NCBI GenBank assembly: GCA_949710005.1
Contig: OX453284.1
Span: 8,373,477 to 8,437,476, forward strand
DNA from: Ricordea florida
Lineage: Eukaryota > Cnidaria > Anthozoa > Corallimorpharia > Ricordeidae
Direction: 5' to 3'
DNA length: 64,000 nt
The notes under the pieces are model-generated. The model was not told the origin of the DNA, ran no database searches, and worked only from the letters and a program-made list of their open reading frames with translations. The position numbers were made by a program, and so were the translations under genes. This document shows, one piece after another, positions 13,401 through 26,300 of the stretch. How positions within the stretch are numbered: position 1 is the first letter of the stretch; each line of letters opens with the position of its first letter.

Positions 13401-14108
13401 ATATTATAATTGGTTTTAGTGGGATGAAGGACTTATGACCATGTCAAAGGGTGAGAAGGCAGAATTAATCATTGAGCCAGAATGGGGATATGGCAAGAAA
13501 GGCAACATTGATGCCAAGTATCCTTTTGTTGTTTACTGTGATGTAAACTGAATAGACATCTACTCCTAATATTAGGAATAATGTGGGATTTTTTGTCCTA
13601 CATATGGTTCTATAGTGTATATACCATTACATGCATCAACCTGTAAGACTTGAAATTCTTGTCCACATTCAGTCTACCAATTAAGTACCATATTTTGAAA
13701 GCAAAAGAAACCAAATGAACCAATTAGTGGCAACAACCTCAAAGTCTGGGGCAAGTAGTTTCTAAGTATGGTAGTAGGGAAATATTGAATCTGGACAAGC
13801 TGTGAACGTGATCGAGTTACTCATGGGTTTCTGATACATGTTACGATATTGGTTTGGGTACCTTTACCCTTCATACTTTGGAAACAGAGTACACCAGTTA
13901 CCTCCCAAAATGCAACATTCAGGAGCAATCAATCTTTTGGTTGGGGTGATCCTGACTGGAACATATGTATATTCTAGGTCTTGAAATTATGCCAACCTCA
14001 ATGCATTCGTTGTTTGTTCCTTTTGTGAAGTTTTCCTTTACTCATAGAAACAGCATTCCGCCTCAATCAAAACTGATTTTTGAAGTGGAGCTTGTTGACG
14101 TGATTTAG
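5576..14108 (+). CDS. FKBP3: FKBP3 / FKBP25 nuclear peptidyl-prolyl isomerase
   Basis: Nuclear FK506-binding protein 25, a prolyl cis-trans isomerase that binds nucleic acid. Seven coding exons: 5576-5683, 7093-7197, 10622-10759, 11845-11980, 12679-12755, 13420-13517 and 14048-14108 (TAG), together 240 residues (human about 224). The N-terminal exons encode the helical BTHB domain (SKKDIIKFLHEH, then FLKDHKLNGKLNNIAKTSKK). Exon 3 is a charged Lys/Glu linker. Exons 4-7 form the FKBP fold. Its pocket residues are visible: CFYTG, VVFDS, VIRGWDEG, EWGYGKKG and LIFEVELVDV. The SKKKSKDEGKP insert matches the basic loop of FKBP25. The first intron starts with GC (GAG|GCAAGT). This donor is needed to keep frame, because the nearby GT donor at 5688 would shift it. 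The exon 2 acceptor is a tandem CAGCAG, so one Gln may be optional. A SINE and several MITEs lie in introns 3 and 4. Confidence 0.95.
6052..6402. repeat. Nested inverted repeat
   Basis: Outer arms: GAGTGCGTTTCCTATGGTAT...GGATTTGTGATCCGAG on the left, and the complement (CTCGGATCACAAATCCAGC...AAGGAACACACTCTAA) on the right. Inside, at 6122-6268, lies a second inverted repeat (AGATCTCATGTATTTACCCA and complement TGGGTATATACATGAGATCT type arms) with its own centre. In FKBP3 intron 1. Confidence 0.7.
7322..7480. repeat. Inverted repeat in FKBP3 intron 2
   Basis: AATAGCATGGTTTGTAGTGA and TATTTGGTATAAATACCACG pair with CGAGTGGTATTTATGCCAAA and GTACAAATCATGCTATT. About 120 bp beyond FKBP3 exon 2. 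Confidence 0.65.
7748..7829. repeat. ATT/TTA microsatellite
   Basis: Imperfect (ATT)n run in FKBP3 intron 2. Confidence 0.9.
9910..9952. repeat. (AT)n microsatellite
   Basis: ATAGATATATATATATATAT-type dinucleotide run. Confidence 0.9.
10272..10490 (+). repeat. Two tandem TAACCCTTT MITE copies
   Basis: 10272-10374 and 10390-10490 each start TAACCCTT..ACTCCTA and end AGGAG.GAAAGGGTT.A. Shared interior: GGTTCTCCCTGTGA / GGTCTCCCTGTGATGAG and GGAGTGAAATCTAAAAAGTC / AGAGTAAAATCTGTAAAGTC. In FKBP3 intron 2. A longer related copy is at 29352-29538 in a Pellino intron. Confidence 0.7.
11254..11641 (-). mobile_element. tRNA-derived SINE
   Basis: On the minus strand the 5' end reads ACCTGGTTAACTCAGTTGGT (A-box like) and GGTCATAAGTTCAAACCTC (B-box like), spaced as in a tRNA. 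A roughly 250-bp body follows and the 3' end reads GCGCTATACAAATTCATTAT, a tail shared by cnidarian SINE/LINE ends. It occupies FKBP3 intron 3. A tRNA gene is excluded because the acceptor stem is not paired and the body follows directly. Confidence 0.75.
12066..12308. repeat. AGGGGTGGCAAATG MITE, copy 1
   Basis: Left end AGGGGTGGCAAATGATCCTT, right end TTACCATTTGCCGCCCCT. Interior CAGTCTCG/GTCTCGC repeats. FKBP3 intron 4. Confidence 0.7.
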
Positions 14109-14404
14109 TTGTTCAAGTGTTTACTGAGTTTTAAGATGTTGTATGACCTCAGTATAACTGATAGCCTGTGCACTGAGAAGCACATAACGTCATGAACAAA
14201 TGCATTTCTGGAGAGCTGAACTTAGTGTTTATATCCACATGTATAGGGAGAAATATCTTGCTTGTGTTAGTTAGAAGGGATCTTGGTATAGTGTCAGCTA
14301 GCTTTGAGGTACTGCTAACGGCTTAGTCTTAAGACAACTTGCAATTTGGTGTCTTTCACAGATTGGCAACCAAAATGTCAAAGTGCAGAAAGAGTGCAAG
14401 GTAG

Positions 14405-14700
14405 ACGTGTATTCACTTCCCTTCTATCTCTCAGTTAGTACGCGCGCTGTGATTGGTCAATTTAGCGGACCGTACTTCACTGTACGGCCCGCTGTATTCA
14501 AAAGTTTGTTTTGAGATATAATAAATATCTTACAAACCTCGTTTTCTCGGTTCGTACTATAAGTTACGGACCGAGTTTTTTTCCGCTTGGATTTATGGCC
14601 CGCGCGCTTCGCGCTTGGGCGATAAATCCGAGTGGAAAAAACTCGGTCCGTAACTTACAGTACGGACCTCGAACTCGTTTAGTAAGAGGTATATATACTC
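14405..14700 (-). repeat. GC-rich hairpin MITE, copy 2
   Basis: Reverse-complement copy of 2040-2340, 300 bp after the FKBP3 stop. It shows the same order of parts: GTACGCGCGCTGTGATTGGT, the GGACCGTACTTCACTGTACG hairpin, then the long ATGGCCCGCGCGCTTCGCGC hairpin. A downstream FKBP3 transcript would fold into a strong stem here. Confidence 0.75.
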
Positions 14701-16052
14701 AACATTATGATTTTTCTGATACCCGCCTCAGTCTATCCGCTTACTTCTCGGAGTGTAAAGTTACACCTCAAAATCTTCCTCGTCAGAATTCTAAAGTTTT
14801 CCTCCAATATTCCGATAAAAATTTCCGAAGTTTTCCGAATGTTTCGAACGGCGGTTTCTGTCCAATCCAATCGTACGATTTAACGAGCTCTGGCCACACA
14901 CAAGAAGCGTCGTTTTAACACGCAGAATAGGCCTCTCTTTTCTTAACTTTTTGTAGTGATTGATAATAGTTTTTTGTCCTAATAGCAAAGATTTGTGCCC
15001 AGAAATTATTGTGAGTCAATTTCTGATTAAACGAACGAATATTTTCTCTAGTTCGGCCTCCGTGGCATTGATAGGCATATATAACTTTAACCAAAGAAAA
15101 TGGTTAATCAAACGGATTGCTTACTAAAATAAGCTTCATCGCCGTACGATTTAAAGGGTGCTGCCGTTTTGGACGGTAGTCCTTCTTCAAATCGAATGTT
15201 AGGAATAAGGTGGGGCTAACGCTTGAAACCACAACACCCTTTACATGTTATGTTGGTAAAACTTTCATTGGGGACCTTTCATTTTTTTTACGACGGAGGA
15301 GGGGGCTGGTGTGATTCTGGAAGAACCATTTAAAAATTGTGTGACCCCCCTCAACCTGCCAATCCCCCCCCCCTTGAAGCAGCGATTTCATTGATGGGCT
15401 CCTGTTAAAACATTATGCCATTTAAAAGTATTTTTGGGATGGGCCCCTCGAACGCCGGTTTTTTCGCAAATCCCACCACCCCTCCCCCTCCCACTTCCTC
15501 GTTTGACGACGACTCAACACCGACGCAACGCCAGTTTCCTTAGAACCAAGTCATTTTCACACATATAACTTCAGTTGAACAAAATGCTTGCAAGTAAATC
15601 TTTTTACCAATAAACTGATGAACAAAGTACAGTATGGAAAATACTTTGCATTATTTTTGGTCTCGATGTATTAAGTAACGGTAGTGGACAATGATGGATA
15701 CTTGACACCAGCACTTTGCTAACTAGCGGATACAAATATTTAACGTAATGTAACTTACCCTAGAATGTAAAAATTATCGTACTTCTACCTTTTCTACAGC
15801 CCGAGGCTGTTTAATTTTCGGAATGCATAATTTTGGGATGTAGCTTCTGACATTTTGCCCAGTCTCCCCGAGAATCAAACTTTGGTTCATGCAAGTTAGT
15901 ACAAAACCTACAATGTGGCTCGAACATTTTTGTCTTAATCCTCGGCAAAAGTGACCAAACGTGTGACAATTGAGAAGTTAAAGCTATTTTTTATCACTAA
16001 AACTATCTCAGTTATCCCTTATCCCTAAAATTATTTTGCCAGTTATCTCTTA
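14701..16052. other. FKBP3-Pellino intergenic DNA, first part
   Basis: No gene recognised. It contains a decayed G/C-run repeat (about 15270-15505) related to the element at 51082-51456, and a fragment resembling MITE family B near 15170-15260 (GCTAACGCTTGAAACCACAA). Confidence 0.5.
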
Positions 16053-16314
16053 GGGACGGACCATTAGAAAAGTGATGGGGGGGGGGGGGGAAACAAAAAA
16101 AAATTCATGCAAGGGAAAATGCCAAGAAAAAAAATTCATGCAGAAGGAAGGTCCAATTGTGACTTTTTCACACGTAGTAAAAAAAATTCGTGCAGAGGAG
16201 TTCACCGGAAAAAAAAATTCCTGCACAAGCAGTGAGCGAAAAAAAAAAATTCGTGCAAGCTGAAAATTCCCCACCCCCCCACCCCCGCCCATCACTTTTC
16301 TAATGCTCCGTCCC
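16053..16314 (+). mobile_element. PIF/Harbinger-type MITE, copy 1
   Basis: Inverted ends GGGACGGACCATTAGAAAAG... and the complement GGGACGGAGCATTAGAAAAG. Flanks are TTA (left) and TAA (right). The interior holds A-runs joined to TTCATGCA, TTCGTGCA and TTCCTGCA motifs. TWA 3-bp targets suggest the PIF/Harbinger group. No coding capacity; the glycine-rich ORFs come from the G-runs. Confidence 0.8.
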
Positions 16315-16317
16315 TAA

Positions 16318-19300
16318 GACCAAGACCTCAAGGTGTGCGCCCGATGACCGAGACCTGACTCAACCATTTTGTTATGTGACTGTCACTCTTTCTCATCCTC
16401 CTTTCCTCTAGACCGCGAACAGTCCTTCTTTTTTTTCTGACACTTTGTGCGCGATGCGCGAACCGGCACGGTATGAGCACGACGGTGCGCTTCGAAGCCA
16501 CGAGAAGTGAGAAACGCGGGCGCAGGCGCTAATTTCCCTCTCCGGATAACCTCAGGATCCCTCGCGTCTGTTTCTTCTCAGCACCTCCCGCAAGGGCTAT
16601 ATATACTCTGGGCCTTGTGGCTTTTCTGGCCTAGCCTGCGCCATTGCATATGACCATTATATGAGGATTTTTTATTCATATCTTTTGAAATAGAAGTGCA
16701 AAGTCGCAAAGCCTTACGAGTCATATGGATAAAAGTACAACTGACGGCAAATGGTCTGTTAAGGAGCAATAAAACGGTTCCTGATTCGGTTCTGTTCATA
16801 CCTTCTGTATCAAAGTGGCCGATATTGGAAGGATGCTTAAAAGTGGCTATTTCTTTGGATATTAAAAATTGATCTTTTTATTTTAATTAAAGTAAGAAAC
16901 GGCGGTACATGTGGTCCACTTACGAGAACCCTTCCCCTCCCTACTGGGGTTGTTGTTTTTGTTTCGTCAGGCTTGCCCAGACATATCCCTCGGGAATCCC
17001 TTGAATTCGTACGGGTGTATGATGTCTCCATGACAGATATTTCAACCAAGAACCGCTTTCAATTTGTTGGGGTAACGTAATGAATATTTTTTTCACTTGT
17101 ATCTATTTTAACTTGCGTTTAGAACCTTCAGTAGCATGGATGTACACTGATCCGCCACGAACCAAACATGATTATATCTTTCAACCCACATTGAAAACAT
17201 GAGTAGAAGCTAGCTTTTCCTTACGGGTCCCTTTTACAGTGGCCTAAGTCTTTAACGGTTTTTCCCTCGTAGCATTTGATCATTTACATTGCAAAGCAAT
17301 TTTGTATCGTTGATTCGCGAAATCAGCGTTAAGACTTCAGACGGCCTATAAGCCAACTCGCGGATTATCTTAATACAGTTTTAAAATTCAGTGGTTTCGT
17401 TTTCGACCCTTTCCTGTTTTACTTTTCAAGCGATTATTTTTCTTAGATTTTGGAGCAACGGCAGTCTTTGAAAGGAGTGATTTTTTCCGTAGTATGTTGG
17501 CGTTACTTGTAAAATATCCTCTTGAATGATAATAATGTCTTATTTATGGATTCAAATTTGCCGAGGCCTTCCGCCGTGGGGTGTCGATGACTATTCAAGA
17601 TTAAAATACCATATACGCGCTGTTTTGTATTTTCATATTTTTAATGCAATTTCATTTGCTACACGTTGGATGTGGAACTAAGATATATTCAAACATCAGG
17701 AACGTTTTTGTTGGGGTTGAATTCTTATTCAACCTCCTACTTTACTGTATGAATGGATTTATTGAGTAACAATTGAACTCTTCTGTTTTCGGTCGCATGG
17801 CGAAGACATGTCGCCAGGTGTTTGATTTTAAAATCGCGAAAATTAGGCGGTATTCCAAAATGCGGTCACTTTACTGATAGCTTTTGTTTTGATGTTCTTA
17901 ATTATTAACCAGATGTAATGTTAAAAATGATGTGATCTAGTAGCTCTTACTTGGTTCTGTGACAGCGCTATTCACATCTCACTAGACTAGACTGGTTTAT
18001 TTGTTTGCAAAGCATCTTTGCAGCAGTCAAAAGAAACATGTTTTTTTCGTTTCCACAGAAGCAGCCAAATTTTCAGTGACATAATTTGATAACCATGATA
18101 ACATAATTAGTGTTGATTATCATAATTTCAGAAATTTGATTGTGATTGACAGCTGCGCAAGAATCAGTCTTGAAAAACTTCCGTCTTTAACATCAACAAA
18201 ATTAAGAGCATCAACATCTCCTGTTTTTATTGGTAATCAAACAATATACAATTTTTCAGGTAATGCTGATAAAGTAGGTCAAGTCTCAAATAATTCACCC
18301 CATGCAGTGGTTCGTATTGACATCTCAAAGGGAACAATGCAGGCAGCAATGTGAATGATATACCGGTACTTTTGTTCCAGAATTATTGACTTACAGTGTA
18401 ATTGTTGATACTGCAGCTTGGACGTTTGGAACTCAAAGCCATGTGAAAATACTCAAAGTATATTAATTCATTATAATTAAAAGTAAAAAGCATATTTAAG
18501 GGCATTGCAAAGATTACAGTTCGGATTAAATTGAAACACATCAGTAACATACTGTAAACACTCCAGTTTGGCAGTCCTTGAGTTGAAAGCTTACCACTTT
18601 TTGAGAGCTGAAGATTTAATTTGAAAAGGTAAGGGAATTAGCATTCATGTTTTCATGAATTGTAATTGAAAAACCATCTTGCCATTAAATGCAAGAGGGT
18701 CCAATTATTTCAAAACCTGCATGGACAAAGGTGAAATCACTGGAATCTTGCAGTAAAACCGTACTTAAAGGCAACGTTAAGTCAAAAAGAAACCGCCATA
18801 TGGGTAATCTTGCAAAACCGCAATACCGCACTTTCAAAGAAAAATTACCATAGAACTAATCCAAAAATAATGCAACACTGCATTACCGCAAATCCTTTAA
18901 ACATTTCCCTTAATGACTTCTAAGGTTTAACCCTTGGTTACAAAGGTTAAGTACTTGAAATACTGGTATGTTATTTCACATTCCAAAGTATACAGAATTA
19001 ATCCAAGGATGCATCTGTCAGCAGTTCAAATGACTGTGCCTAAAAGTATTATCTTAAATAAAGATGCGTGCATAGGCATGTTCTACATGCATCATACATG
19101 TTAAGCAAAGACCAACTACCGGTATCCGACAATAATGTAATATTTTAACTGGTATTTTCTCAGCAGTTCTCAAAAGAGTGCATGAATAGTTATTTGTTTC
19201 TGATACAAAGTAGTTTCAATTTGGATCTTTTTTCTGGTTCGCATTTTTTGTATCATTTGACAATATTATTTAGAAAGGGGTATTTTTGGAATGGAAGCAA

Positions 19301-19514
19301 TATTTCTATCACTTGCTGGGCCGAAAACCCCCTATTGTTTCTTTGGTAAATGATTACCAATCTGTCTATTGACTAATGTCTGTTTTAAAAAATAAACAAA
19401 GCCATCCCATTTGTAGTGAAATCCTCCCAAATAAACAGATGGGTACATGTGGCTAATGTATCTAGAATTGGTAATTCTCTGTAGGCAGTTAATTTTGCTA
19501 GACCCTGCGGCTCT
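16318..19514. other. FKBP3-Pellino intergenic DNA, second part
   Basis: No firm gene. A 72-codon open frame at 18136-18354 follows an acceptor-like TTTCAG and has ordinary composition, but has no recognised partner. Non-coding first exons of the Pellino gene may lie here. Confidence 0.45.
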
Positions 19515-20085
19515 TGATTTACAAGCGGCCATTGATTTACAAGCTCTTCTCGTGTTCTTCCAACATCCTGTTCGGTTTATTATGCGGCTAAACTCATAGA
19601 AACTGCCGTTTAATGCTTGATTAAATTTGCACTATGGTTTGTAGAACACTGGACTAACTCAGCCCATTGTTCTCAACAAAAGATCATTTGTTCAAGTCTT
19701 GTCAGCTGCATTAATCATTGAGTTACTGTAAGTTATCCCTTGTCAACAAGATATGAAATTTCTCTCTTCATTCTGAGAAATGTTTACCAGTGTAATCACT
19801 TGCAAAATATTTTTCAGCACTCCAAAAGAAATTTCATATCGCTCCGTGGTCATGTAATATCCTCTATCTATTGCTGATTATCCATGTTTATTTAAGCTAT
19901 AAACCATAGTTTCTATGGGTTTACCAGCTTAATAAACCACGTGGGATGTTGGGAGAACACGAGAAGAGCTTGTAAATCATGAGCCACAGGCAAGTGATTT
20001 ACAAGCTCTTCTCGTGCTCTCCCAGCATTAAGTGGTTTATTATGCTGGTAAACCCATAGAAACTGCGGTTTATTGCTTTCATGAA
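19515..20085. repeat. Three-armed foldback repeat
   Basis: GATTTACAAGCTCTTCTCGT...GGTTTATTATG(C)...AAACTCATAGAAACTGC occurs at about 19530-19605, inverted at about 19895-19975, and again direct at about 19990-20075. The last two form a tight palindrome centred near 19980. It ends about 280 bp before the first recognised Pellino exon. Confidence 0.7.
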
Positions 20086-20364
20086 CAAACTTTAAAGACA
20101 GAAAATGTTTCTCTTTTCTATGAGTTTACAGGCACAATAACCAGTAGGTTTTCGACCAATCAGCGTGTGGGTAGTATCTGAGTTTTTTTATAAACATGTA
20201 TATTAATATGCTGGATTTTCTATTACTATAGTAGGTTTTGTGAAAATAACTCTAATGATTCCAGTATGCATTTAGTGTGCCACATTGTTTCTGTAATTTC
20301 CATTTTCTTGGTGCCATGTTAGCCTGAATATATGGATCAATAAGAACAAAAATTTTCTTTTTAG

Positions 20365-23300
20365 GATGGGAATGAGGGTCTACCAATGGTCAAACGAACA
20401 AAAACAGATGATGCAGGTATGACATCTGTGCACAGTGAAGAAAAAGACACTGTATATGGTGCTCTTGTCATCTTAGGGTAAGTTTAGGTAATTTCTTATA
20501 ATATTATGCAACTGTCCTACAGTATGGAACATGTATAACTCTCAGAGTTATAATTTGCTCCCAATGAATAGTGCATTACTGTATCAGTATATATAAAAGC
20601 CCAGTAAACAAGCTTGCCTTTCAATCCAAATCAATTAACTGAAAGTGCTGATTGCATGCCATGTGAATCTGTTACACACAGTAAAGTGTTGTCTGTGAGC
20701 TCACAGTGTCTATATTGCTCACGGTTAGTCAACATAACAGGATGTCGCCCTCCGTTCTTTCCTTTGCACCTTGAAACTAATAAAACGCAAAAAAGAACTT
20801 GGTCAACATTCGGTCATCTTGACATCACCTTTGCTCAGTATGATGCATTCTATTTAATTTGTACATGTGTTTTAACAGTAATTTGTACTCTTGTTGTAAC
20901 GCATTTTAGGTAATATACTGTCAGTGATATGTTTTTTAAAAAGAATGATTTGTTTTGTGGACAATTAAATTTATATATAACATTTTGTTATATTTAATTT
21001 TTATTTTTGATTGCGTTATTTGAATATTTTACATTGTATGTATGAAATTGAATGGAAAGTCAAAGTTGACACTGCATGGATACAGGTCATAAGTTTCAAC
21101 CATTGTGTTTAATACTGTTTATACAGTCTTCATGATTTGGTTATTTGGAAACAAAATATGATTTATCATCATTATTACAATATGATTATTACCATCAATA
21201 ATAGATTATTATTAGATACACAAGATGCATGGTGTTAACAACTTTTATTATTAGAATGCCCTTCTCCTCTATTATTTGAGGTTCCTATCTGCATGACTCT
21301 GAGTGTATAGGTCACTGAGATTGGAGGCAATGATTTTTGGACTCTTTGGACTTTTTGGATGTCCCATCTTTTCACCCTTGAATGTTTTTACTTAACTTTG
21401 AGTAACTTTAAATGTATAATTCTTGGTCAGTTACAATGGTACTCTCCCCAATGGAGAGCTCAAGCGCCGTCACTGCAGCTCGTATATTTTGAGAAAGAAG
21501 GGATCCCCCTCAGGAGTGCAACCCTTCAAACTCCACCTGGCTTCTTCTAACACTGGGATGCAGGTGTGTTTGTGTGTGTCGTGAATTGCATTGAGCAATT
21601 TGTATCCTGAGGGGTGCCACAGGGTTGCTTAGAACTGCAAAGGTTTGGCTGCTTTGTTTCTGGTTACTTTCAAAATGTTGCATGGCATGGTATTACTGTA
21701 TGAGCTGAAAAAACAACTTGAAAAACAAACACTATTAATTGATCGCCCAAAAGTATGATTATTGGTATTAATTACTTTGGCATCAAAGACTTGAAGACTG
21801 TTGAGTTTGATCAGCTAGGTGAAGGTACTGTACATACATGTATACATACTGTATACAGTACTAGAAGAGTGTGGCTGAAACTGGATTTTTAAGTGGCACT
21901 AATTCATATTCTAACCAACACTCTGAGCAGGCAGCATTGTAAGATTCACTATTGTCTTGTTGAAATACATGTAGCTCGTGGTATGTCAATTAGGTTAATA
22001 TCAGTTAAGCTTTAGTCTGCTACAAGGAAAATAACATTGTCAGTTCATCAAGTATCATGTAGGTTGAAATAACGTGTACTTGTTCAGTGGATTATGCCAA
22101 CTCTTATTGTGGCAACCCAAAATCTCTGCTAACTCGAAAAAATTCTAGTTTGTCACTTGGCACACAGTTGACATGTTGATTTATCAGTTAGTTGTTTAAT
22201 TGGGTCAGTTGAGCATAGACTTTGTCCACTTACTTAACCCTAACCAGATTGCTAAATGTAATCTTTTGTCTCACAGCATTATTTTTTGGGGTGGTGATTG
22301 TGTTGTTTCCACCCTGACTACTACTGGTCTGTTGGTCTTAACAAGAAATATTGCAATGTGAAAACCACCAGCCAATTAGTAACTATGCTCTGAGTGAACA
22401 GACAGGTTATGTTATTATTATGGTAGTATTTTCCAAAGTTAATAAGAGCTTTCTGGTCTATAAAGCCTCAATCAGATATCATGTTGGCTTAAATGTTGTT
22501 AGCTGAAACTAAAATTCTCCTCCAAGGTAGGCACGGTTTTATACAAGTACCGGTACCTTCACCTATGCATCCAGGCCAAACAGTCTTCAAAACTGAAAAA
22601 AAAAAAGAAAACTGTTATTGTTATTATGCACCACTTGTTTTCTTCCAATTGCTTTAATATTATTCTGCAGAACTGAGTGGAATTTGTTGGAGTAACTTCG
22701 AAGCTTTTAAGGAGTTACATGTAAATTGTGCCATGCTTGTAAAATTAAGTTAAGCTTAAGTTTTGGTATGTTATTTTATTTTGTTATCAATTGCTCATTT
22801 ATGAAAATGTGATATTGTTCTTTGAATTTTTTTATTGTACTGTAATTTTTTTTGTTAATTTTTGTTTAATTTTCACATCACTTTTAATGAATCTTATGTT
22901 ATGAAAGTACTATATTATTAATGTAGTGATTGTGCTATCAACATCCTTCCAGTGCAACCATGCAGTCACTATAAGTAACACCACTTTATAAACCCTATGC
23001 TTTAACTTGAATTGCCATGGTACACTTCTGTGATTCCTTTATTGAGATAAACAAAGGTCTCTTTTGTTATTTTGCTGAAACAAAAGTACCCTAAAGAAAT
23101 CTGAACAGAAACGCAAGGCTTTGGCATGTGTTTTTTTTAAATTAAAATTGCAGGACATTTCTTCTATCATGAAAACAAGTCTACACACAAAATTAATGTG
23201 GCAGTAAACAAGAATTGGCCATATAACAACTTATTCCCCTTTCATTATACAGCTTTTCAATTATTCTTTGGAGGTCAGCTGTTACATAGATATGATTCAA

Positions 23301-26300
23301 TATGCCAGTGCCTTATCTCTATTTTTGCGTTTAAGCATTTCGTTTTGGGGGATTAAAGCATTTGTAGGGCCAAAGACTGTTAATGCCTGCCCTGCCTGTC
23401 AGGCTAATCTAATTAACAAACAGTACCTTATTTCTCGAAAGTGAAATCAAAAATTAATATTCAGGGCACAGACATTCCAACCATTAGATGAGACAGTCCC
23501 TGGAAAATGTTAAGCCGGTCAATCTATATGTTTTTTTTTGTCTTGTGCTCAAACGCTACCTGTTTTGTAAAGCAAAAGTAGGACTAGGGGTGACAAATGC
23601 TGCCTCCAGAATCTTTGGTCTTGTAAAATTCTAATCCGATCTTGAAATTGTGGCAGCACTTGTAAAAGGTCTAATTTAAAGTGCATTTATTTCAGTTGTG
23701 AAGTCTGTGATTTTTGTCCCCTAGGTCTCAAAGTCTCAAATTTGTTACCATAGCTTATTGGCATAACTAGACATTTGACCAGATGACTCATCAGTTTTTT
23801 TCAGCACGGGGTATAATGGGCTCGGATTTTCGAAAATTGTTTAGTCTCGGTCTCTGATTTCTAAACAAGGGTCTCGGCGATCCTTGGATTTTACCATTTG
23901 CTACCCCTAAAGGACTGTTTTGTTTTCTGTAGTTGTTAAAAGTGACAAGATGTATGACTTCTCTTCCCCTGGGCTTATGATTTTGAAAAAGTGTATGACC
24001 TAGTATAAATTTAATGTATTGAACACTAAGTAATACAGAATGCAGTACTCTCTGACCAGCTATTGTTGTTTTTAGCACAGTGATGTGTCCAACTGTACAG
24101 AAGACCTAATACTAATCTTGGTAGCTGAGAAAGATCCTTTCTTTTTTGGCATATCAAATTGGTGTTAAGCACCAGATAGTAATAATTATTACATAACTAT
24201 AACAAGCTGAAAGAAGAGGACTTCTGATGAACTGGAATTCCTCTTGCTTACACAAAGCTACAGTTGTTAATATAACTAAAGATGCAGTTAAAGAATCTGT
24301 ATACATGATAAATGTTAAAATATTAGTTAAAATGTGTATCAGTCCATTCTGGAAAACTACAGCTATGTGTATCATATGCTAATGAGTTGCGTTCAAATAG
24401 ATTGTTAATTCAGATGCTCATAGTGTATCATACACATTGTCACGAGATAATGCAGTCGTGGTGGAGTACAGGAGAGACTTTGCAACAGATATGTTTCAGG
24501 TGCGGAAAACTGTTACACCGTCATTGTGTACATGTGTTTTTAGGGTATGGGTTATTGACCATACGTGAGGTCAAGATGGCTGTATATTGGCGTAGTTCTT
24601 TTTCGCTCTATTACTGACTGAGACATACAGTAATCAAGGACAATAAAAGCACAAAAAAGAACTTGTCCGATATGCAGCCACCTTGTCTGAACAAGCTTGG
24701 TCAGTAAAGGAATTTGCTTTGTTTTGTTTCACGGGACAACCTGGTAAATCCCGAGTGGGCAAGATAAGCCCATCCTGCTTGCCTCCTGGCTACCCAAAAA
24801 ATGACCATTAAAATCTGCCGATTTTTACGTGATGAAAACGACCTTTATAATTAGTTGTTTTTTAACCCCAAAAAATGACCACCTCAAACAGCTGATTTTT
24901 GCATCTTAAAAAGGACCTTTTAAATCAGCCGACTTTTAATCCTAAAATATGGCCATTAAAAACACCTAATTTTTAAGTGATAAAAAGGTGCTTTAAAATC
25001 AGGTGATTTTTTACCCTAATTAAACTTTTCTAAGACCTGTGCGCTAGCTTGTAAGAGGAGTGCAAATTGAACTGTGTGTGAAAATGTGCAAGTGCTTATC
25101 TATTTCAAATGGAACTTAAATCATTTGATTATCACTTCCAATTCAATTTTACATTTCTGCCTTTGATTTCAACTTTCTGCCTTCAATTTTAACTTTCTCC
25201 ATGGTTTGGGATCATTGCAGGTATGCTCCCAGCCAATCATCATTTTTAAATTTTTGCATGTTTGTTATTATCCATTTTATTAAAGGATTTTCAATATTAT
25301 TGATATAAAGTGGTGATATTCAGTGGAACATGTTAAATTAAGGATTTGATAATTTTGGCCTCTTTGGTGAAACAGGGTGCGAAAAAAAAAACAAGCTATA
25401 TATTATATCAGATGTCCATCATGTCATTGCTTAATTCCAATAAGATAACTTTTGTGAAGAACAAATTATCTATACTTCCCACGTGCATGATTATTGAGTT
25501 TGAGGAATGCAATCCTCATTTGTCTTCTTTTCTCCGAATGTCCAGATTGGACGGTCCGCAGACTCCAAAATTGACTTTGTTGTCATGGATACAGTTCCTG
25601 GAAATAAACACTCAGAAGTGGACCAGAATGTTCAGAAGAGCACAATATCCAGGTACTCCTGTCGTATTGTGGTAGACAGAGACCCCCCTCACACAGCCAG
25701 AGTGTTTGCGGCAGGATTTGACAAATCCAGCAATATATTTTTAGGGGTAAGTTTTCAGGATTTTTATCCTTCCTTGCTTGTATCCAGTGACAATAATAAA
25801 GATCATTTTGAGAACATGCAGACAGTAAACTGTAACCCTTTATGCTCAAAACTGACATGGTACAGTATAAAGTGATAAAAATAATTATTCAAGGTTGGTT
25901 TTAATTTTCATCAATAGGAAAAAGCCCCCAAATGGCAAAATGAAGAAAACATGATGGATGGCTTAACAACCAATGGTGTCCTGTTGATGAATCCCAAGGG
26001 AGGTCCTTCATGTCAGCCAACAATATGGCGAGAAATTTCCGTGTGCGGCAATGTTTATGGACTCCGCAAAACACGGTCGTGCACAGAAAGAGGAAAAACA
26101 GTGAGTGATGTCATAAATTTGACTCTGTCAGAAGCTTTCAGTTGTACTGAAAAGTAAGTTGAAACCTTACAATATTCCAAGCTACTTGAATCCTGACCTA
26201 TAAAACTGAGAATAATATCAGTTCTCATATCTAGGAGTCATCTCTGGTTTGACATGAAGTCTTTTTCTCAAACATTTGTCTGAAACTAAATTAAGATGTG

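Noticed and set aside
16050-16295. Glycine-rich open frames starting MMGGGG, also at 51921-52253
   Set aside because: They arise from G-runs and A-runs of the PIF/Harbinger-type MITE and have no support as genes.
18136-18354. 72-codon open frame after an acceptor-like TTTCAG
   Set aside because: Length is not significant in this composition; no partner exon or family recognised.
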